From: JACTOJ01 sp032335695
GTDB lineage: Bacteria > Bacillota > Clostridia > Clostridiales > Clostridiaceae
DNA length: 64,000 bases
Reading direction: 5' to 3'
Assembly (NCBI RefSeq): GCF_032335695.1
Contig: NZ_JACTOJ010000022.1
Location: 11,867-75,866 of the forward strand
The notes below the pieces were generated by a model, which had not been told where the DNA came from, searched no databases, and was given only the letters and a program-made list of their open reading frames with translations. The position numbers were made by a program, and so were the translations under genes. Positions 17,901 to 26,504 of this stretch are shown in pieces. Positions within the stretch are counted from its first letter, which is position 1, and every line of letters starts with the position of its first letter.

Positions 17901-18501
17901 AATATTGGGCGTAAAAGAAGGCGCCAGCAAAGAAGAAATCAAAAAGGCTTATAGAGAATTAGCCAAGAAATACCATCCTGATCAATATGATAGCAATCCT
18001 TTAAAAGACTTAGCGGAAGAAAAAATGAGAGAACTTAATGAAGCCTATGAGTACCTTATGAAAAATGCTTCCGAAGGCAGCTCATATTATCAGCGTCAAG
18101 AAAGTTATAGCGATAATTCCAGTTACAACAATTCTAATGGATATGGTTATGGAAATATTCGTAACGATATACAGAGAGGCAACTATAGAAACGCCGAAAC
18201 TGCTCTGAATTCCATGACTAATAAGGACGCAGAATGGTATTATTTAATGGGGCTTTTACATATGAAAAAAGGCTGGTATGACAGCGCAAGAAATTATATT
18301 TCTACTGCCACTAACATGAATCCGGCTAATCCTGAATATAGAAATGCTTTAGACAATATAAGCAGACGAAATGGAAATTATAGAGATAATTTCTATGGAA
18401 GAAGAGGAAACAACGACGAAATGTGTGATTTCTGCGTGAAGCTTTGGTGCGCAGACAGCCTTTGCGAATGCATGGGCGGAGATATAGTTCCTTGCTGCTA
18501 A
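17884..18501 (+). CDS. DnaJ-domain protein with cysteine-rich C-terminus
   Basis: The 205-residue protein begins with a J domain (residues 3-62, HPD at 31-33) that would stimulate a DnaK-type ATPase. A Tyr/Asn/Gly-rich linker (about residues 70-95) follows, then a TPR-like helical part. The last 25 residues carry eight cysteines in CDFC, WC, CEC and CC groups. This is not DnaJ itself: it lacks the G/F plus CxxCxGxG zinc domain. The tail could bind a metal or be membrane-apposed. It is coupled to the DUF5685 gene and followed 27 bases later by a membrane protein gene. Confidence 0.85.
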   Translation: MQNPYEILGVKEGASKEEIKKAYRELAKKYHPDQYDSNPLKDLAEEKMRELNEAYEYLMKNASEGSSYYQRQESYSDNSSYNNSNGYGYGNIRNDIQRGNYRNAETALNSMTNKDAEWYYLMGLLHMKKGWYDSARNYISTATNMNPANPEYRNALDNISRRNGNYRDNFYGRRGNNDEMCDFCVKLWCADSLCECMGGDIVPCC

Positions 18502-18528
18502 CTCAATATAAAGAGAGGTGGAAAGTAA

Positions 18529-19026
18529 ATGAATAATACAAAGAATATTGCTAGAGGCGGATTATATGCAGCACTTACCGTAATTCTAATATATATCTCT
18601 GGTATAATTCCAACGAGCAAACTCTCGTTACTGACTATAGTGTCAGCTATCATCCCTTACTCCATACTTACTACTGGTGTAAAGAATAGCTTTGTTGTGT
18701 ACTTTGCCGCCTCCCTGCTCTCGTTAATTTTAGGAATAAAGGGCATCGCTTTTGCCTACGTGATTTTCTTCGGATTGTATGGATTTGTGAAATATTACGT
18801 GGAAGCATTGGATAAAATGGTGATAGAATTTATAATTAAGTTTGTATTTTTTAATTTAAGCATGGGAATTTTGTATTTTGCTTATAGTTCCTTATTTACA
18901 GACAGCCTAAGCACAAAGCTTCCTATATACCTCATAATTATAGGCGCTGAGATAGCTTTTATTATTTACGACTATGCACTTACTTTAATTATAAATTATA
19001 TAAGGACAAAATTTATAAAGAAATAA
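18529..19026 (+). CDS. Small integral membrane protein, unknown function
   Basis: The 165 residues contain about five hydrophobic segments: GGLYAALTVILIYISGIIP, LSLLTIVSAIIPYSILTTG, FVVYFAASLLSLILGIKGIA, a segment near residues 105-123 and one near 132-157. The layout resembles small ECF-transporter substrate-binding (S) components, but I see no specificity motif. An AGAGAGGTGG site lies upstream of the ATG. It belongs to the DUF5685-DnaJ operon by spacing. Confidence 0.7.
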   Translation: MNNTKNIARGGLYAALTVILIYISGIIPTSKLSLLTIVSAIIPYSILTTGVKNSFVVYFAASLLSLILGIKGIAFAYVIFFGLYGFVKYYVEALDKMVIEFIIKFVFFNLSMGILYFAYSSLFTDSLSTKLPIYLIIIGAEIAFIIYDYALTLIINYIRTKFIKK

Positions 19027-19039
19027 TAGAGGATTTGAA

Positions 19040-19300
19040 ATGAAGTATTTTTCACTTTATCTTTTAGTAATAAATATAATAGCTATTGTGGTGATGTATA
19101 AAGATAAACAATATGCAAAAAATCATCATTGGAGAATACGTGAATCCACTTTATTCATAATAGCCCTTATCTTCGGAAGTCTTGGCATACTTATTGGCAT
19201 GAAAAGATTCAGGCATAAAACCAAGCATTTGAGGTTTACAATATTCATTCCTCTTATAGCATTGGCTCAAATATTTATTATCTATAGATTGTTCTATTAA
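19040..19300 (+). CDS. DUF1294 membrane protein
   Basis: This 86-residue protein has two to three membrane helices. The family core is YKDKQYAKNHHWRIRESTL, then FGSLGILIGMKRFRHKT, typical of DUF1294 (often fused to cold-shock domains elsewhere, here stand-alone). Function is unknown. It is the last gene of the operon, 13 bases after the preceding stop, and is followed by a terminator. Confidence 0.8.
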   Translation: MKYFSLYLLVINIIAIVVMYKDKQYAKNHHWRIRESTLFIIALIFGSLGILIGMKRFRHKTKHLRFTIFIPLIALAQIFIIYRLFY

Positions 19301-19302
19301 AA

Positions 19303-19329
19303 AATATGGCTTAAGTGCCATATTTTTTT
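19303..19329. terminator. Bidirectional terminator between DUF1294 gene and pheA
   Basis: AATATGGC and GCCATATT form a stem with a six-base loop, flanked by A and T runs. It serves two convergent genes, and its right end overlaps the pheA stop codon. Confidence 0.8.
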
Positions 19330-20170
19330 ATACTGATTTTCTATAATTTCCTATGAGCCTAAAATCGCTGCTGACTTCTTTTATTTTATCTATAGCCTGT
19401 ATAACATTCTTATCCTGTATATTTCCCTCAAAATCTATATGAAAGCTGTACTGCCAAGGATGATCTATTATTGGTCTTGATTCGATTTTCATCATATTTA
19501 ATTTACTCTCATATATTATTTTTATTACATTATAAAGAGTTCCACAGGTATGAGGAAGCTTTAGTATTATACTCATTTTATCGCAGTCCTGTGAATATTC
19601 TAACTTGTTAGATATTATTATGAACCTGGTAAAATTGTTATTGCTTAAGCTTATATTTTCTTCAATAATCTTAAGCCCATAAAGTTTAGCTGCACTCACA
19701 TTTCCTATAGCTGCCTTTTCTTTAGAGCCGCATTCCTTAACATATTGGGCGCTTTTGGCGGTATTATAGTAATTGAAGAGCTTCCAAGCTTTATGCTCCG
19801 ACAGAAACTGCCTGCATTGCATAAGACCTTGTGGGTGCGAATACACTTCCTTAATATCCTCTATATCAGCCTCTGGAAGAACTAACAGTCTATGCTCTAT
19901 TTTTAAACAGGATTCTCCTACTATGTAGGCTTCATATTTATTTAAAAGATCCAAAACATCATTTACACCGCCAGTAGAAGTATTCTCTATTGGAAGCACC
20001 GCATAGCTTACTTCTTTGTCTACTACTAGCTTAAATACCTCTTCAAAACTATCTCTGTGAATTCCTTGATTGCTGTCATCAAATATGGATAACATCGCCT
20101 CATGAGTGTTAGATCCAGGTTCACCATAATAACCTATTTTAGAATTTTTTATGCTTAAATTTTGCTGCAT
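19328..20170 (-). CDS. pheA: Prephenate dehydratase
   Basis: This 280-residue cytosolic enzyme converts prephenate to phenylpyruvate in phenylalanine synthesis. The catalytic domain (residues about 10-185) starts GYYGEPGSNTHEAM and includes PIENTSTGGVNDVLDLL and the FTRFIIIS region with the conserved Thr-Arg. A C-terminal ACT domain (about 200-275, ESRPIIDHPWQYSFHIDFEG) gives Phe feedback. GGGGGAT precedes the ATG. It is the last gene after cimA-leuB, but a hairpin lies in between, so co-expression may be partial. Confidence 0.93.
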   Translation of the reverse strand: MQQNLSIKNSKIGYYGEPGSNTHEAMLSIFDDSNQGIHRDSFEEVFKLVVDKEVSYAVLPIENTSTGGVNDVLDLLNKYEAYIVGESCLKIEHRLLVLPEADIEDIKEVYSHPQGLMQCRQFLSEHKAWKLFNYYNTAKSAQYVKECGSKEKAAIGNVSAAKLYGLKIIEENISLSNNNFTRFIIISNKLEYSQDCDKMSIILKLPHTCGTLYNVIKIIYESKLNMMKIESRPIIDHPWQYSFHIDFEGNIQDKNVIQAIDKIKEVSSDFRLIGNYRKSV

Positions 20171-20191
20171 ATTATCCCCCTTTAAAATTAC

Positions 20192-20217
20192 AAGAAAGCT
20201 GCAAAAACAGCTTTCTT
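20192..20217 (-). terminator. Hairpin between leuB and pheA (possible attenuating terminator)
   Basis: AAGAAAGCTG and CAGCTTTCTT form a perfect 10-bp stem with a six-base loop, just after the leuB stop. The following minus-strand sequence (GTAATTTTAAA) is only weakly T-rich, so read-through into pheA is likely. Confidence 0.6.
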
Positions 20218-20222
20218 AAAAA

Positions 20223-21293
20223 TTACATTAATTGTTCTATTATTAAATCCCCCATTTTTTCGCAGCCTACTGCCTGCTTTCCTTCCGACATTATATCAAG
20301 AGTTCTATATCCCATATCAAGCACTTTATTTATAGCTTCTTCAATATCCTTTGCTGCAGCATCCATATTAAAAGAATACTTGAGCATTAAGGCCGTACTC
20401 ATAATAGTGGCTAAAGGATTTGCCTTGTCTTGACCTGCTATATCCGGTGCTGAACCATGTATAGGTTCATATAAACCTACATTTCCATCCCCTAAGGAAG
20501 CAGATGGCAGCATTCCTAAGGAACCTGTTATCATGGAAGCCTCATCACTTAGTATGTCACCAAACATATTCTCCGTTAAAATAACATTGAACTGAGATGG
20601 CTTTCTAATAAGCTGCATTGCAGCATTATCAACATACATATAATTAAGTTCTACTTCCGGATAGCTCTTTGCTATATCTGTAACCACTTCTCTCCAAAGC
20701 CTAGAGCTTTCCAATACATTAGCTTTATCTACTAGAGTAAGTTTGTTTTCTCTTTTTTTAGCAATATTAAAGGCCATATGAGTAATCCTAGTGATTTCAG
20801 CAGTAGTATACAGCTGTGTATCCCATGCTTTGTAGGTACCATCCTCTAATTTTACTCTTTTCTTTTCTCCAAAGTAAGAGCCTCCAATAAGTTCTCTTAT
20901 AATCATAACATCAAGTCCATCTTTTAAAGCTTCTTCCTTCAGCATTGATGCTGACTTTAATTGAGGAAATACTATTGCTGGTCTGAGATTTGCATAAACG
21001 TCAAGGGCTTTTCTTATGCCCAAAAGACCTGCTTCTGGTCTCAGGTGCCCTGGAAGTGTATCCCACTTCTCGCCTCCCACAGCTCCTAAAAGTACTGCAT
21101 CACTTTTCTTGCATATATCAATAGTCTCCTGTGGCAGCGGTACTCCTGTTTTGTCTATGGCTATTCCTCCCATAAGCACTTCTTCAGTCTCTAGATTTAC
21201 TCCATATTTTTCTGTTACTACCTTCAAAACTTTAAGCGCCTGATTTATTACCTCTGGTCCAATTCCATCTCCTGGTATTACTGCTAATTTCAT
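20223..21293 (-). CDS. leuB: 3-isopropylmalate dehydrogenase
   Basis: This 356-residue NAD-dependent enzyme oxidises 3-isopropylmalate (leucine) and, in the citramalate route, 3-methylmalate to 2-oxobutanoate (isoleucine). It begins MKLAVIPGDGIGPEV; also visible are GAVGGEKWD, RELIGGSYFG, VDKANVLESSRLWR and EPIHGSAPDIAGQ. The start is the ATG at 21293 after AGGGGG; the frame upstream to 21332 overlaps cimA. Its place 13 bases after cimA supports the citramalate role. Confidence 0.95.
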   Translation of the reverse strand: MKLAVIPGDGIGPEVINQALKVLKVVTEKYGVNLETEEVLMGGIAIDKTGVPLPQETIDICKKSDAVLLGAVGGEKWDTLPGHLRPEAGLLGIRKALDVYANLRPAIVFPQLKSASMLKEEALKDGLDVMIIRELIGGSYFGEKKRVKLEDGTYKAWDTQLYTTAEITRITHMAFNIAKKRENKLTLVDKANVLESSRLWREVVTDIAKSYPEVELNYMYVDNAAMQLIRKPSQFNVILTENMFGDILSDEASMITGSLGMLPSASLGDGNVGLYEPIHGSAPDIAGQDKANPLATIMSTALMLKYSFNMDAAAKDIEEAINKVLDMGYRTLDIMSEGKQAVGCEKMGDLIIEQLM

Positions 21294-21306
21294 TTTATCT
21301 TTCCCC

Positions 21307-22890
21307 CTAATCATTTTTATTACTTTCTTCATATAAGAAATACTCTAAGGAATCCACTAAAGCTTCCCAGCTGGCTTGTATTATGTTTGTTGATACCCCA
21401 ACTGTTCCCCAAACCTTATTTCCATCTGTGCTCTCTATATGAACTCGCACTTTAGCCGCTGTAGCTTCTGTAGTATCGAGTACTCTTACCTTATAATCGT
21501 TTAGCCTTATTTTTTTAAGCTGAGGATAGAACACCAAAAGTGCTTTTCTCAGTGCCACATCCATGGCATTTACAGGTCCATCTCCTTCTCCTGCTGTAAG
21601 CTCTTCTCTTCCATCTACTTCAACTTTAATTACTGCATAAGCGCTATTTTTTTCAAGCCATTTATCTTCGCAGTTTACTCTAAAGTCCTTTACTTTGAAA
21701 AAGCTCTTATATATTCCAAGCATTTTTCTAACCATAAGTTCAAAGGAAGAATCCGCTCCTTCAAATTGATAGCCTTCATACTCCAAGCTTTTAAGCTTAT
21801 CTATTATACCTTGGGCCTCTACAGAATCCTTTGTAATCCAAGGTGCTACTTTCTGTATCTTTTTTACCACGGTGCTTTTCCCACTTACCTCTGACATTAA
21901 TATTCTTCTATTATTGCCCACCAAAGCTGGTTCTATATGTTCAAAAGACTTTGGATTTTTCAACACCGCATCTATGTGCATGCCTCCTTTGTGAGCAAAA
22001 GCGCTATTACCAACATAAGGTGCTTTTTCACTATGAGCCATATTGGCTATCTCACTCACATGCCTGGAAACAGCCGTTATTCCTTGAATATTTTCTCCGC
22101 AGTTAAATTCAGTTTTAACCTTGATTTTTAGAGTTGGTATTATGGATACAAGATTTGCATTTCCGCATCTTTCACCATAGCCATTAATGGTTCCCTGAAG
22201 CATCCTCGCTCCGTTCTTTGCTGCCATAACTGAATTAGCTACTGCCATTCCCATATCATCGTGACAATGAACTCCTAAAGGAAGGTTTATTTTTTTTTCT
22301 GTCTCTTTTATAATTTCTACTAGTTCATCAGGTTGAGTGCCTCCATTAGTATCGCAAAGCACAAGCCAATCTGCACCTGCTGCTTCGGCTGCTTTTAACG
22401 TGCTTATGGCATACTCTTTGTTAGCTTTAAACCCATCGAAAAAATGTTCTGCATCAAAAACCACTTCTTTTTCATTATCCTTAAGATACTTAATAGTATC
22501 TCTAATCATTTTTAAATTTTCATCACAGTCCGTCCTCAATATTTCAAACACATGCATATCCCAAGACTTGCCAAAGATAGCTACTGTAGCTGTATTAGCA
22601 TTTAAAATAGCCTTTAGTCCCTTATCATCTTCTACTTTAGAATAAGGTTTCCTAGTACTGCCGAAAGCTACTAATTTAGCATTTTTTAACTTAAGTTTAT
22701 ATATACTATTAAAAAATTCTATATCCTTAGGATTTGAACCTGGATTTCCAGCTTCTATATAATCCACTCCAAAATCATCTAGGAGTTTACAAATTTTTAT
22801 TTTATCTTCCAGTGTAAAAGAAATTCCCTCTGCCTGAGCCCCATCACGCAAAGTGGTGTCATAAATATAAACTTGTTTATTGAAATCCAA
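21307..22890 (-). CDS. cimA: (R)-citramalate synthase
   Basis: At 527 residues this belongs to the CimA/LeuA-like group that condenses pyruvate with acetyl-CoA to (R)-citramalate, a threonine-independent entry to isoleucine. DTTLRDGAQAEGISF is at the N-terminus; VHCHDDMGMAVAN and GYGERCGNANL are TIM-barrel metal-site motifs. The C-terminal LeuA dimer/regulatory domain is about residues 390-520. A TTG start follows GGGGGC. It is first in the cimA-leuB unit behind an isoleucine-type T-box, which fits CimA better than 2-isopropylmalate synthase. Confidence 0.93.
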   Translation of the reverse strand: MDFNKQVYIYDTTLRDGAQAEGISFTLEDKIKICKLLDDFGVDYIEAGNPGSNPKDIEFFNSIYKLKLKNAKLVAFGSTRKPYSKVEDDKGLKAILNANTATVAIFGKSWDMHVFEILRTDCDENLKMIRDTIKYLKDNEKEVVFDAEHFFDGFKANKEYAISTLKAAEAAGADWLVLCDTNGGTQPDELVEIIKETEKKINLPLGVHCHDDMGMAVANSVMAAKNGARMLQGTINGYGERCGNANLVSIIPTLKIKVKTEFNCGENIQGITAVSRHVSEIANMAHSEKAPYVGNSAFAHKGGMHIDAVLKNPKSFEHIEPALVGNNRRILMSEVSGKSTVVKKIQKVAPWITKDSVEAQGIIDKLKSLEYEGYQFEGADSSFELMVRKMLGIYKSFFKVKDFRVNCEDKWLEKNSAYAVIKVEVDGREELTAGEGDGPVNAMDVALRKALLVFYPQLKKIRLNDYKVRVLDTTEATAAKVRVHIESTDGNKVWGTVGVSTNIIQASWEALVDSLEYFLYEESNKND

Positions 22891-22989
22891 TAATAAAGCC
22901 CCCTTCTTTTTATAATCCCCATAACTTTAATAGAAGTAAAAAAAGAGAATTTTCAATAAATTTTAATTATGCATTTGTAAAAATAGTAC

Positions 22990-23235
22990 AAAAAAACAGA
23001 ACTCATCCCAATGGGGCAAATTCTGCTCGCGGTACCACCCAAATCTTATAATTCCAAAATAAATATCATTTTCAAATTATAAATCTCTTAATAATAACGG
23101 ATTTTCTCCGGCAAAGCTTACTTAAATTTCGGCCTACAACTCCAAGGCGATTTTCATCCTTGCATAAACTGTGGGCTTTCACCTACCCCACTCTCTTTTA
23201 AGCCTCCTCAAAGATTACTCTTCCTTATCAAAGTT
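22990..23235 (-). promoter_or_regulatory. T-box riboswitch of cimA-leuB (isoleucine specifier likely)
   Basis: On the minus strand the leader has AAGAGTAATC, the AGAGAG and GGTGAAAGCC Stem I elements, then GAAAATCGCCTTGGAG. There the probable specifier triplet is ATC (Ile). The T-box core GGGTGGTACCGCG follows, then a terminator hairpin 22997-23025 and a run of T. Uncharged tRNA-Ile should stabilise the antiterminator and turn on cimA-leuB. Confidence 0.93.
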
Positions 23236-23254
23236 TTTATAATTATTGTTTTTA

Positions 23255-23283
23255 AATTTAACATATTTATAGATGATTGTCAA
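23255..23283 (-). promoter_or_regulatory. Promoter of the cimA T-box leader
   Basis: On the minus strand TTGACA (23278-23283) and TAAATT (23255-23260) are separated by 17 bases and lie just before the leader start. Confidence 0.65.
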
Positions 23284-23412
23284 TATATTATGAAAATTTC
23301 ATTATAATAAAGGGATAAAATTAAAGAATTTAAAAAAATATTTTTTTATACTTAGAAAGTATTGATTTTTCAGACAGAGTTATAAAAATTAATTTTTACT
23401 TGTATTTATTCA

Positions 23413-23441
23413 TTGACTTTAATATATTTTACTATTATAAT
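23413..23441 (+). promoter_or_regulatory. Promoter and short leader of ilvBN
   Basis: TTGACT (23413-23418) and a perfect TATAAT (23436-23441) are separated by 17 bases. The predicted leader of about 58 bases holds a 7-bp hairpin (GATTCTG/CAGAATC, 23461-23480) without a T run, so it is not an obvious terminator. Unlike cimA on the other side, there is no T-box. Confidence 0.7.
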
Positions 23442-23505
23442 TTATAAAAATAATGGGGCAGATTCTGTTTTATCAGAATCAAAATTTAATAAAGGGGGCT
23501 AAAAA

Positions 23506-25131
23506 ATGAAAGCTTGTGAAGCTATTGTTAGATGCTTGCAAGAGGAAAATGTGGATGTGATTTTCGGCTATCCAGGTGCTGCCGTAGCACCCATATATGA
23601 AGAACTAAGAAAGACTGACATATCTCATATTTTAGTTAGACATGAACAAGCTGCTGGCCACTGTGCCAATGGCTATGCCAGAGCTTCTGGCAAAGTTGGT
23701 GTATGCATGGCAACTTCCGGTCCTGGGGCTACTAATATTATAACCGCAATTGCCACTGCTTACATGGATTCAATTCCTATTGTAATAATAACTGGTCAAG
23801 TAAACACTTCCGTGATAGGTAAGGACGTATTTCAGGAAGCTGACATCACTGGTTCCACTGAACCTTTCACCAAACATAGCTATCTTGTAAAAAATGAAAA
23901 AGACATACCTAGAATACTTAAAGAAGCTTTTTATATAGCAAAAAGCGGACGTCCAGGTCCAGTTTTAGTAGACATTCCTGTAGATCTACAAAATAAAAAT
24001 ATAGATTTTGATTATTCCTTTGAGGTTAATATACGAGGCTATAAACCTAAAACCTCTGGTCACAAACTTCAGCTAAAGAAAATAGTAGATAAAATAAATT
24101 CCAGTTCCAAGCCTCTCGTTGTAGTTGGAGGAGGTGTAGCTTGCTCAAATGCAAGAGCTGAAATAATGGAATTTTTAAATAAATCAAAGCTTCCTGCGGT
24201 CCATACTCTCATGGGTAAAGATGCTGTAGATTCCACATATTCAGAATTTATTGGTTTTATAGGTATGCATGGGGACGCCTTTGCCAATGAAATAATCTCT
24301 AAGTCAGATGTTATTATCTCTGTGGGGGCTAGATTTAGCGACAGGAGCATAGCTAACATAAAAAACTATAATCATAAGGAAATAATTCATATAGATATAG
24401 ATGCCGCAGAAATCGGAAAAACTTTCAAAACTTCTATTCCAGTGGTAGGTGATGCTAAAGAAATTCTAAGCGAATTAAATAAAAATATCTCTGCTCCCAA
24501 TATAGACTCCTGGAAAAATGAAATAAAAGCCATAAAAGATACCTATTTATCTGAAAATGGTGCTTCAGTAGCTACTGCTGATGATTACGTCAATCCTAAG
24601 GATATAATTTGCTGCTTATCAAAGGAATGTGACAATTCCACAATATTAGTCTCCGATGTAGGACAAAATCTTATGTGGGCACTTAAAAACTATGAAATAA
24701 TTGGGGAAAGACTTTTCTTTACCTCAGGAGGTCTCGGAACTATGGGATACTCACTGCCTGCTGCCATAGGTGCTAAACTGGCAGCACCTGATACAACAGT
24801 AATTGTGAGCGTAGGTGATGGAGCTTTTCAGATGAGCCTTCAGGAACTTGCAACTATGATAAATTGTGAGGTAAAACTTATCATAATTTTATTTAATAAT
24901 CATGGCTTAGGTATGGTAAGAGAGCTGCAAAATGCCAAGTATAATAATTCTTTCGGAGTTGATATGGCTTTAAATCCTAATTTCACAAGACTTGCAGAGG
25001 CTTACGGCATTAACGGCGTTAAAGTAACTAAGGTTGAAGCTTTTCAAGATGCTCTTAAGGCTGCCTTGGCTTCTGATAAAAGTACGCTTATAGAATGCTT
25101 AATAAGCACTGAAACCAAGACGTTAATTTAG
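23506..25131 (+). CDS. ilvB: Acetolactate synthase large subunit, first copy
   Basis: This 541-residue ThDP enzyme joins two pyruvates to 2-acetolactate, or pyruvate and 2-oxobutanoate to acetohydroxybutyrate. The catalytic Glu47 is in VRHEQAAGH. SGPGATN and FQEADITGSTEPFTKHS are family blocks, and the ThDP/Mg motif starts GDGAFQMSLQ (about residue 437) and ends LFNNHGLGM. AAAGGGGGCT precedes the ATG. ilvN follows after 11 bases, so this copy forms the regulated holoenzyme. A second large subunit lies at 44926-46602. Confidence 0.93.
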   Translation: MKACEAIVRCLQEENVDVIFGYPGAAVAPIYEELRKTDISHILVRHEQAAGHCANGYARASGKVGVCMATSGPGATNIITAIATAYMDSIPIVIITGQVNTSVIGKDVFQEADITGSTEPFTKHSYLVKNEKDIPRILKEAFYIAKSGRPGPVLVDIPVDLQNKNIDFDYSFEVNIRGYKPKTSGHKLQLKKIVDKINSSSKPLVVVGGGVACSNARAEIMEFLNKSKLPAVHTLMGKDAVDSTYSEFIGFIGMHGDAFANEIISKSDVIISVGARFSDRSIANIKNYNHKEIIHIDIDAAEIGKTFKTSIPVVGDAKEILSELNKNISAPNIDSWKNEIKAIKDTYLSENGASVATADDYVNPKDIICCLSKECDNSTILVSDVGQNLMWALKNYEIIGERLFFTSGGLGTMGYSLPAAIGAKLAAPDTTVIVSVGDGAFQMSLQELATMINCEVKLIIILFNNHGLGMVRELQNAKYNNSFGVDMALNPNFTRLAEAYGINGVKVTKVEAFQDALKAALASDKSTLIECLISTETKTLI

Positions 25132-25142
25132 GAGGTAAGGAT

Positions 25143-25646
25143 ATGAAAAAGCATGTTTTATCCATAATTGTAGAAAACCATCCTGGTGTTTTAAGCAAAG
25201 TTTCTGGACTATTCAGCAGGCGTGGTTACAACATAGAAAGCCTTAATGTGAGCATTACGGAAGATCCCACTACTTCAAGAATTACTATAACTGCCAATGG
25301 CGATGATGCTACCATAGAACAGATAATAAAACAGCTTAATAAGCTCATTGATGTTATAAAAGTACAGGTTATAGATCTTAGCAAAGCTGTTTCCAGAGAG
25401 ATTGCATTGATTAAGGTATCCACAACTTTGCAAAACCGTTCTTCTATAATAGAAGTTGCTAACATATTTCGCTCTAACATAATAGACATAAATGAAAAAA
25501 GTATGATAGTAGAAGCTACTGGTGACAGTTCAAAAATATCTGCATTAATCGAAATGCTTCGCCCTTTTGGCATCATAGAGCTTATAAGAACGGGACTTAC
25601 CGCTCTCCAAAGAGGCAGTGAAGCTGCAATTTCTAAGAGTTTCTAG
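25143..25646 (+). CDS. ilvN: Acetolactate synthase small (regulatory) subunit
   Basis: The 167-residue partner of IlvB has an N-terminal ACT domain (residues 3-75, SIIVENHPGVLSKVSGLFSR, then GYNIESLNV) that binds valine for feedback control, and a C-terminal ALS_ss domain (about 84-158). AGGAGGT precedes the ATG. It is the only small subunit gene in this window, although two large subunit genes exist. Confidence 0.95.
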   Translation: MKKHVLSIIVENHPGVLSKVSGLFSRRGYNIESLNVSITEDPTTSRITITANGDDATIEQIIKQLNKLIDVIKVQVIDLSKAVSREIALIKVSTTLQNRSSIIEVANIFRSNIIDINEKSMIVEATGDSSKISALIEMLRPFGIIELIRTGLTALQRGSEAAISKSF

Positions 25647-25677
25647 AACTCCAAATATAATATCAAATAATTTAATG

Positions 25678-25725
25678 GGCTTAGATAAACACTTTTATAT
25701 GCTTATCTAAGCCAAAAATTCTTTT
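25678..25725 (+). terminator. Terminator after ilvBN
   Basis: GGCTTAGATAA and TTATCTAAGCC (25678-25713) form an 11-bp stem, followed by AAAAATTCTTTTT. The T run is slightly displaced. Confidence 0.65.
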
Positions 25726-25751
25726 TCGCATATGCCTATTAATATGGTTAG

Positions 25752-26195
25752 CTATTCATCCTGAAAATCTATACCTACAATACTTTCTATAGCTTCATAG
25801 GCTTTCTTAGATTCTCTTTTCAAAGAAATAGGTCGTCCATTTTTATTTAAAAAGCAATGTTCACTTTTACCAGTAGTTCTTACCTCTTTTGTAGCTGCAT
25901 CCATTACTTTGTAGGAAAGCACCAGTTTAATCCCATTTTTAAATTCTTCTACCTTAGGAATAATAAATATCTCATCCCCAAAGCGTACCATGGATTTATA
26001 TTCGCAATTTATGCTCATTACAGGGCTCATTATTCCGCTTTCTTCCATATCCTTATAGCCACAACCTATTTGCTCCATCAAATCTATTCTAGCTTCCTCG
26101 AACCAGCGTATGTAATTTGAATGATGTATGATTCCCATTTGATCTGTCTCATAATATAATGCTTTACGTTTATAAAGTTGAATACTGTTATTCAT
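25752..26195 (-). CDS. Acyl-CoA thioesterase (4HBT/YbgC-like hotdog)
   Basis: This 147-residue single hotdog domain is expected to hydrolyse short or medium acyl-CoA in the cytoplasm. The signature YYETDQMGIIHHSNYIRWFE contains the catalytic Asp18 and the following HxxY; EARIDLMEQIG continues helix 1. GAGGAG precedes the ATG. It is a single gene between ilvN and a repeat element. The exact substrate is unknown. Confidence 0.88.
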   Translation of the reverse strand: MNNSIQLYKRKALYYETDQMGIIHHSNYIRWFEEARIDLMEQIGCGYKDMEESGIMSPVMSINCEYKSMVRFGDEIFIIPKVEEFKNGIKLVLSYKVMDAATKEVRTTGKSEHCFLNKNGRPISLKRESKKAYEAIESIVGIDFQDE

Positions 26196-26326
26196 TTTTT
26201 CTCCTCAAACCTATATATTTGTAAAAACTATCACTAAATATATTATAGCTAATGAAATATTTGATTTCAAATTAAAAACTGCCGCCAATTAATTTCTATT
26301 AATTTTGCGACAGCACTTATTTATCG

Positions 26327-26496
26327 GGTTATGTTTTAAAAGGATGTTGATAATGGCTTTTTTCGTAGTGGCATGGTTTCTTTCAGAACCCATGGAAGGA
26401 ACTCTAACGATAATATCAACATTTTTAAACACAGCCTCCCAAACTGAAGGAAGTTTTAAATCAGTATAAAAATCAACACTGATTTAAAACATAACC
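26327..26496. mobile_element. MITE-like element, full copy of repeat family B
   Basis: This 170-bp non-coding stretch is bounded by perfect 14-bp inverted repeats: GGTTATGTTTTAAA (26327-26340) and TTTAAAACATAACC (26483-26496). The left 110 bp form an imperfect palindrome of their own (GGATGTTGATAAT against ATATCAACATTTT). The right part is a perfect hairpin with 12-bp arms, TTTTAAATCAGT and ACTGATTTAAAA (26454-26489). No open frame and no clear target duplication are seen. It lies 8 bases downstream of the HIT gene stop. Confidence 0.7.
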
Positions 26497-26504
26497 ATTT
26501 ATTT

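Noticed and set aside
22990..23235. Inverted repeats considered as a mobile element end
   Set aside because: The core GGTACCGCG, Stem I motifs and terminator identify it as a T-box leader.
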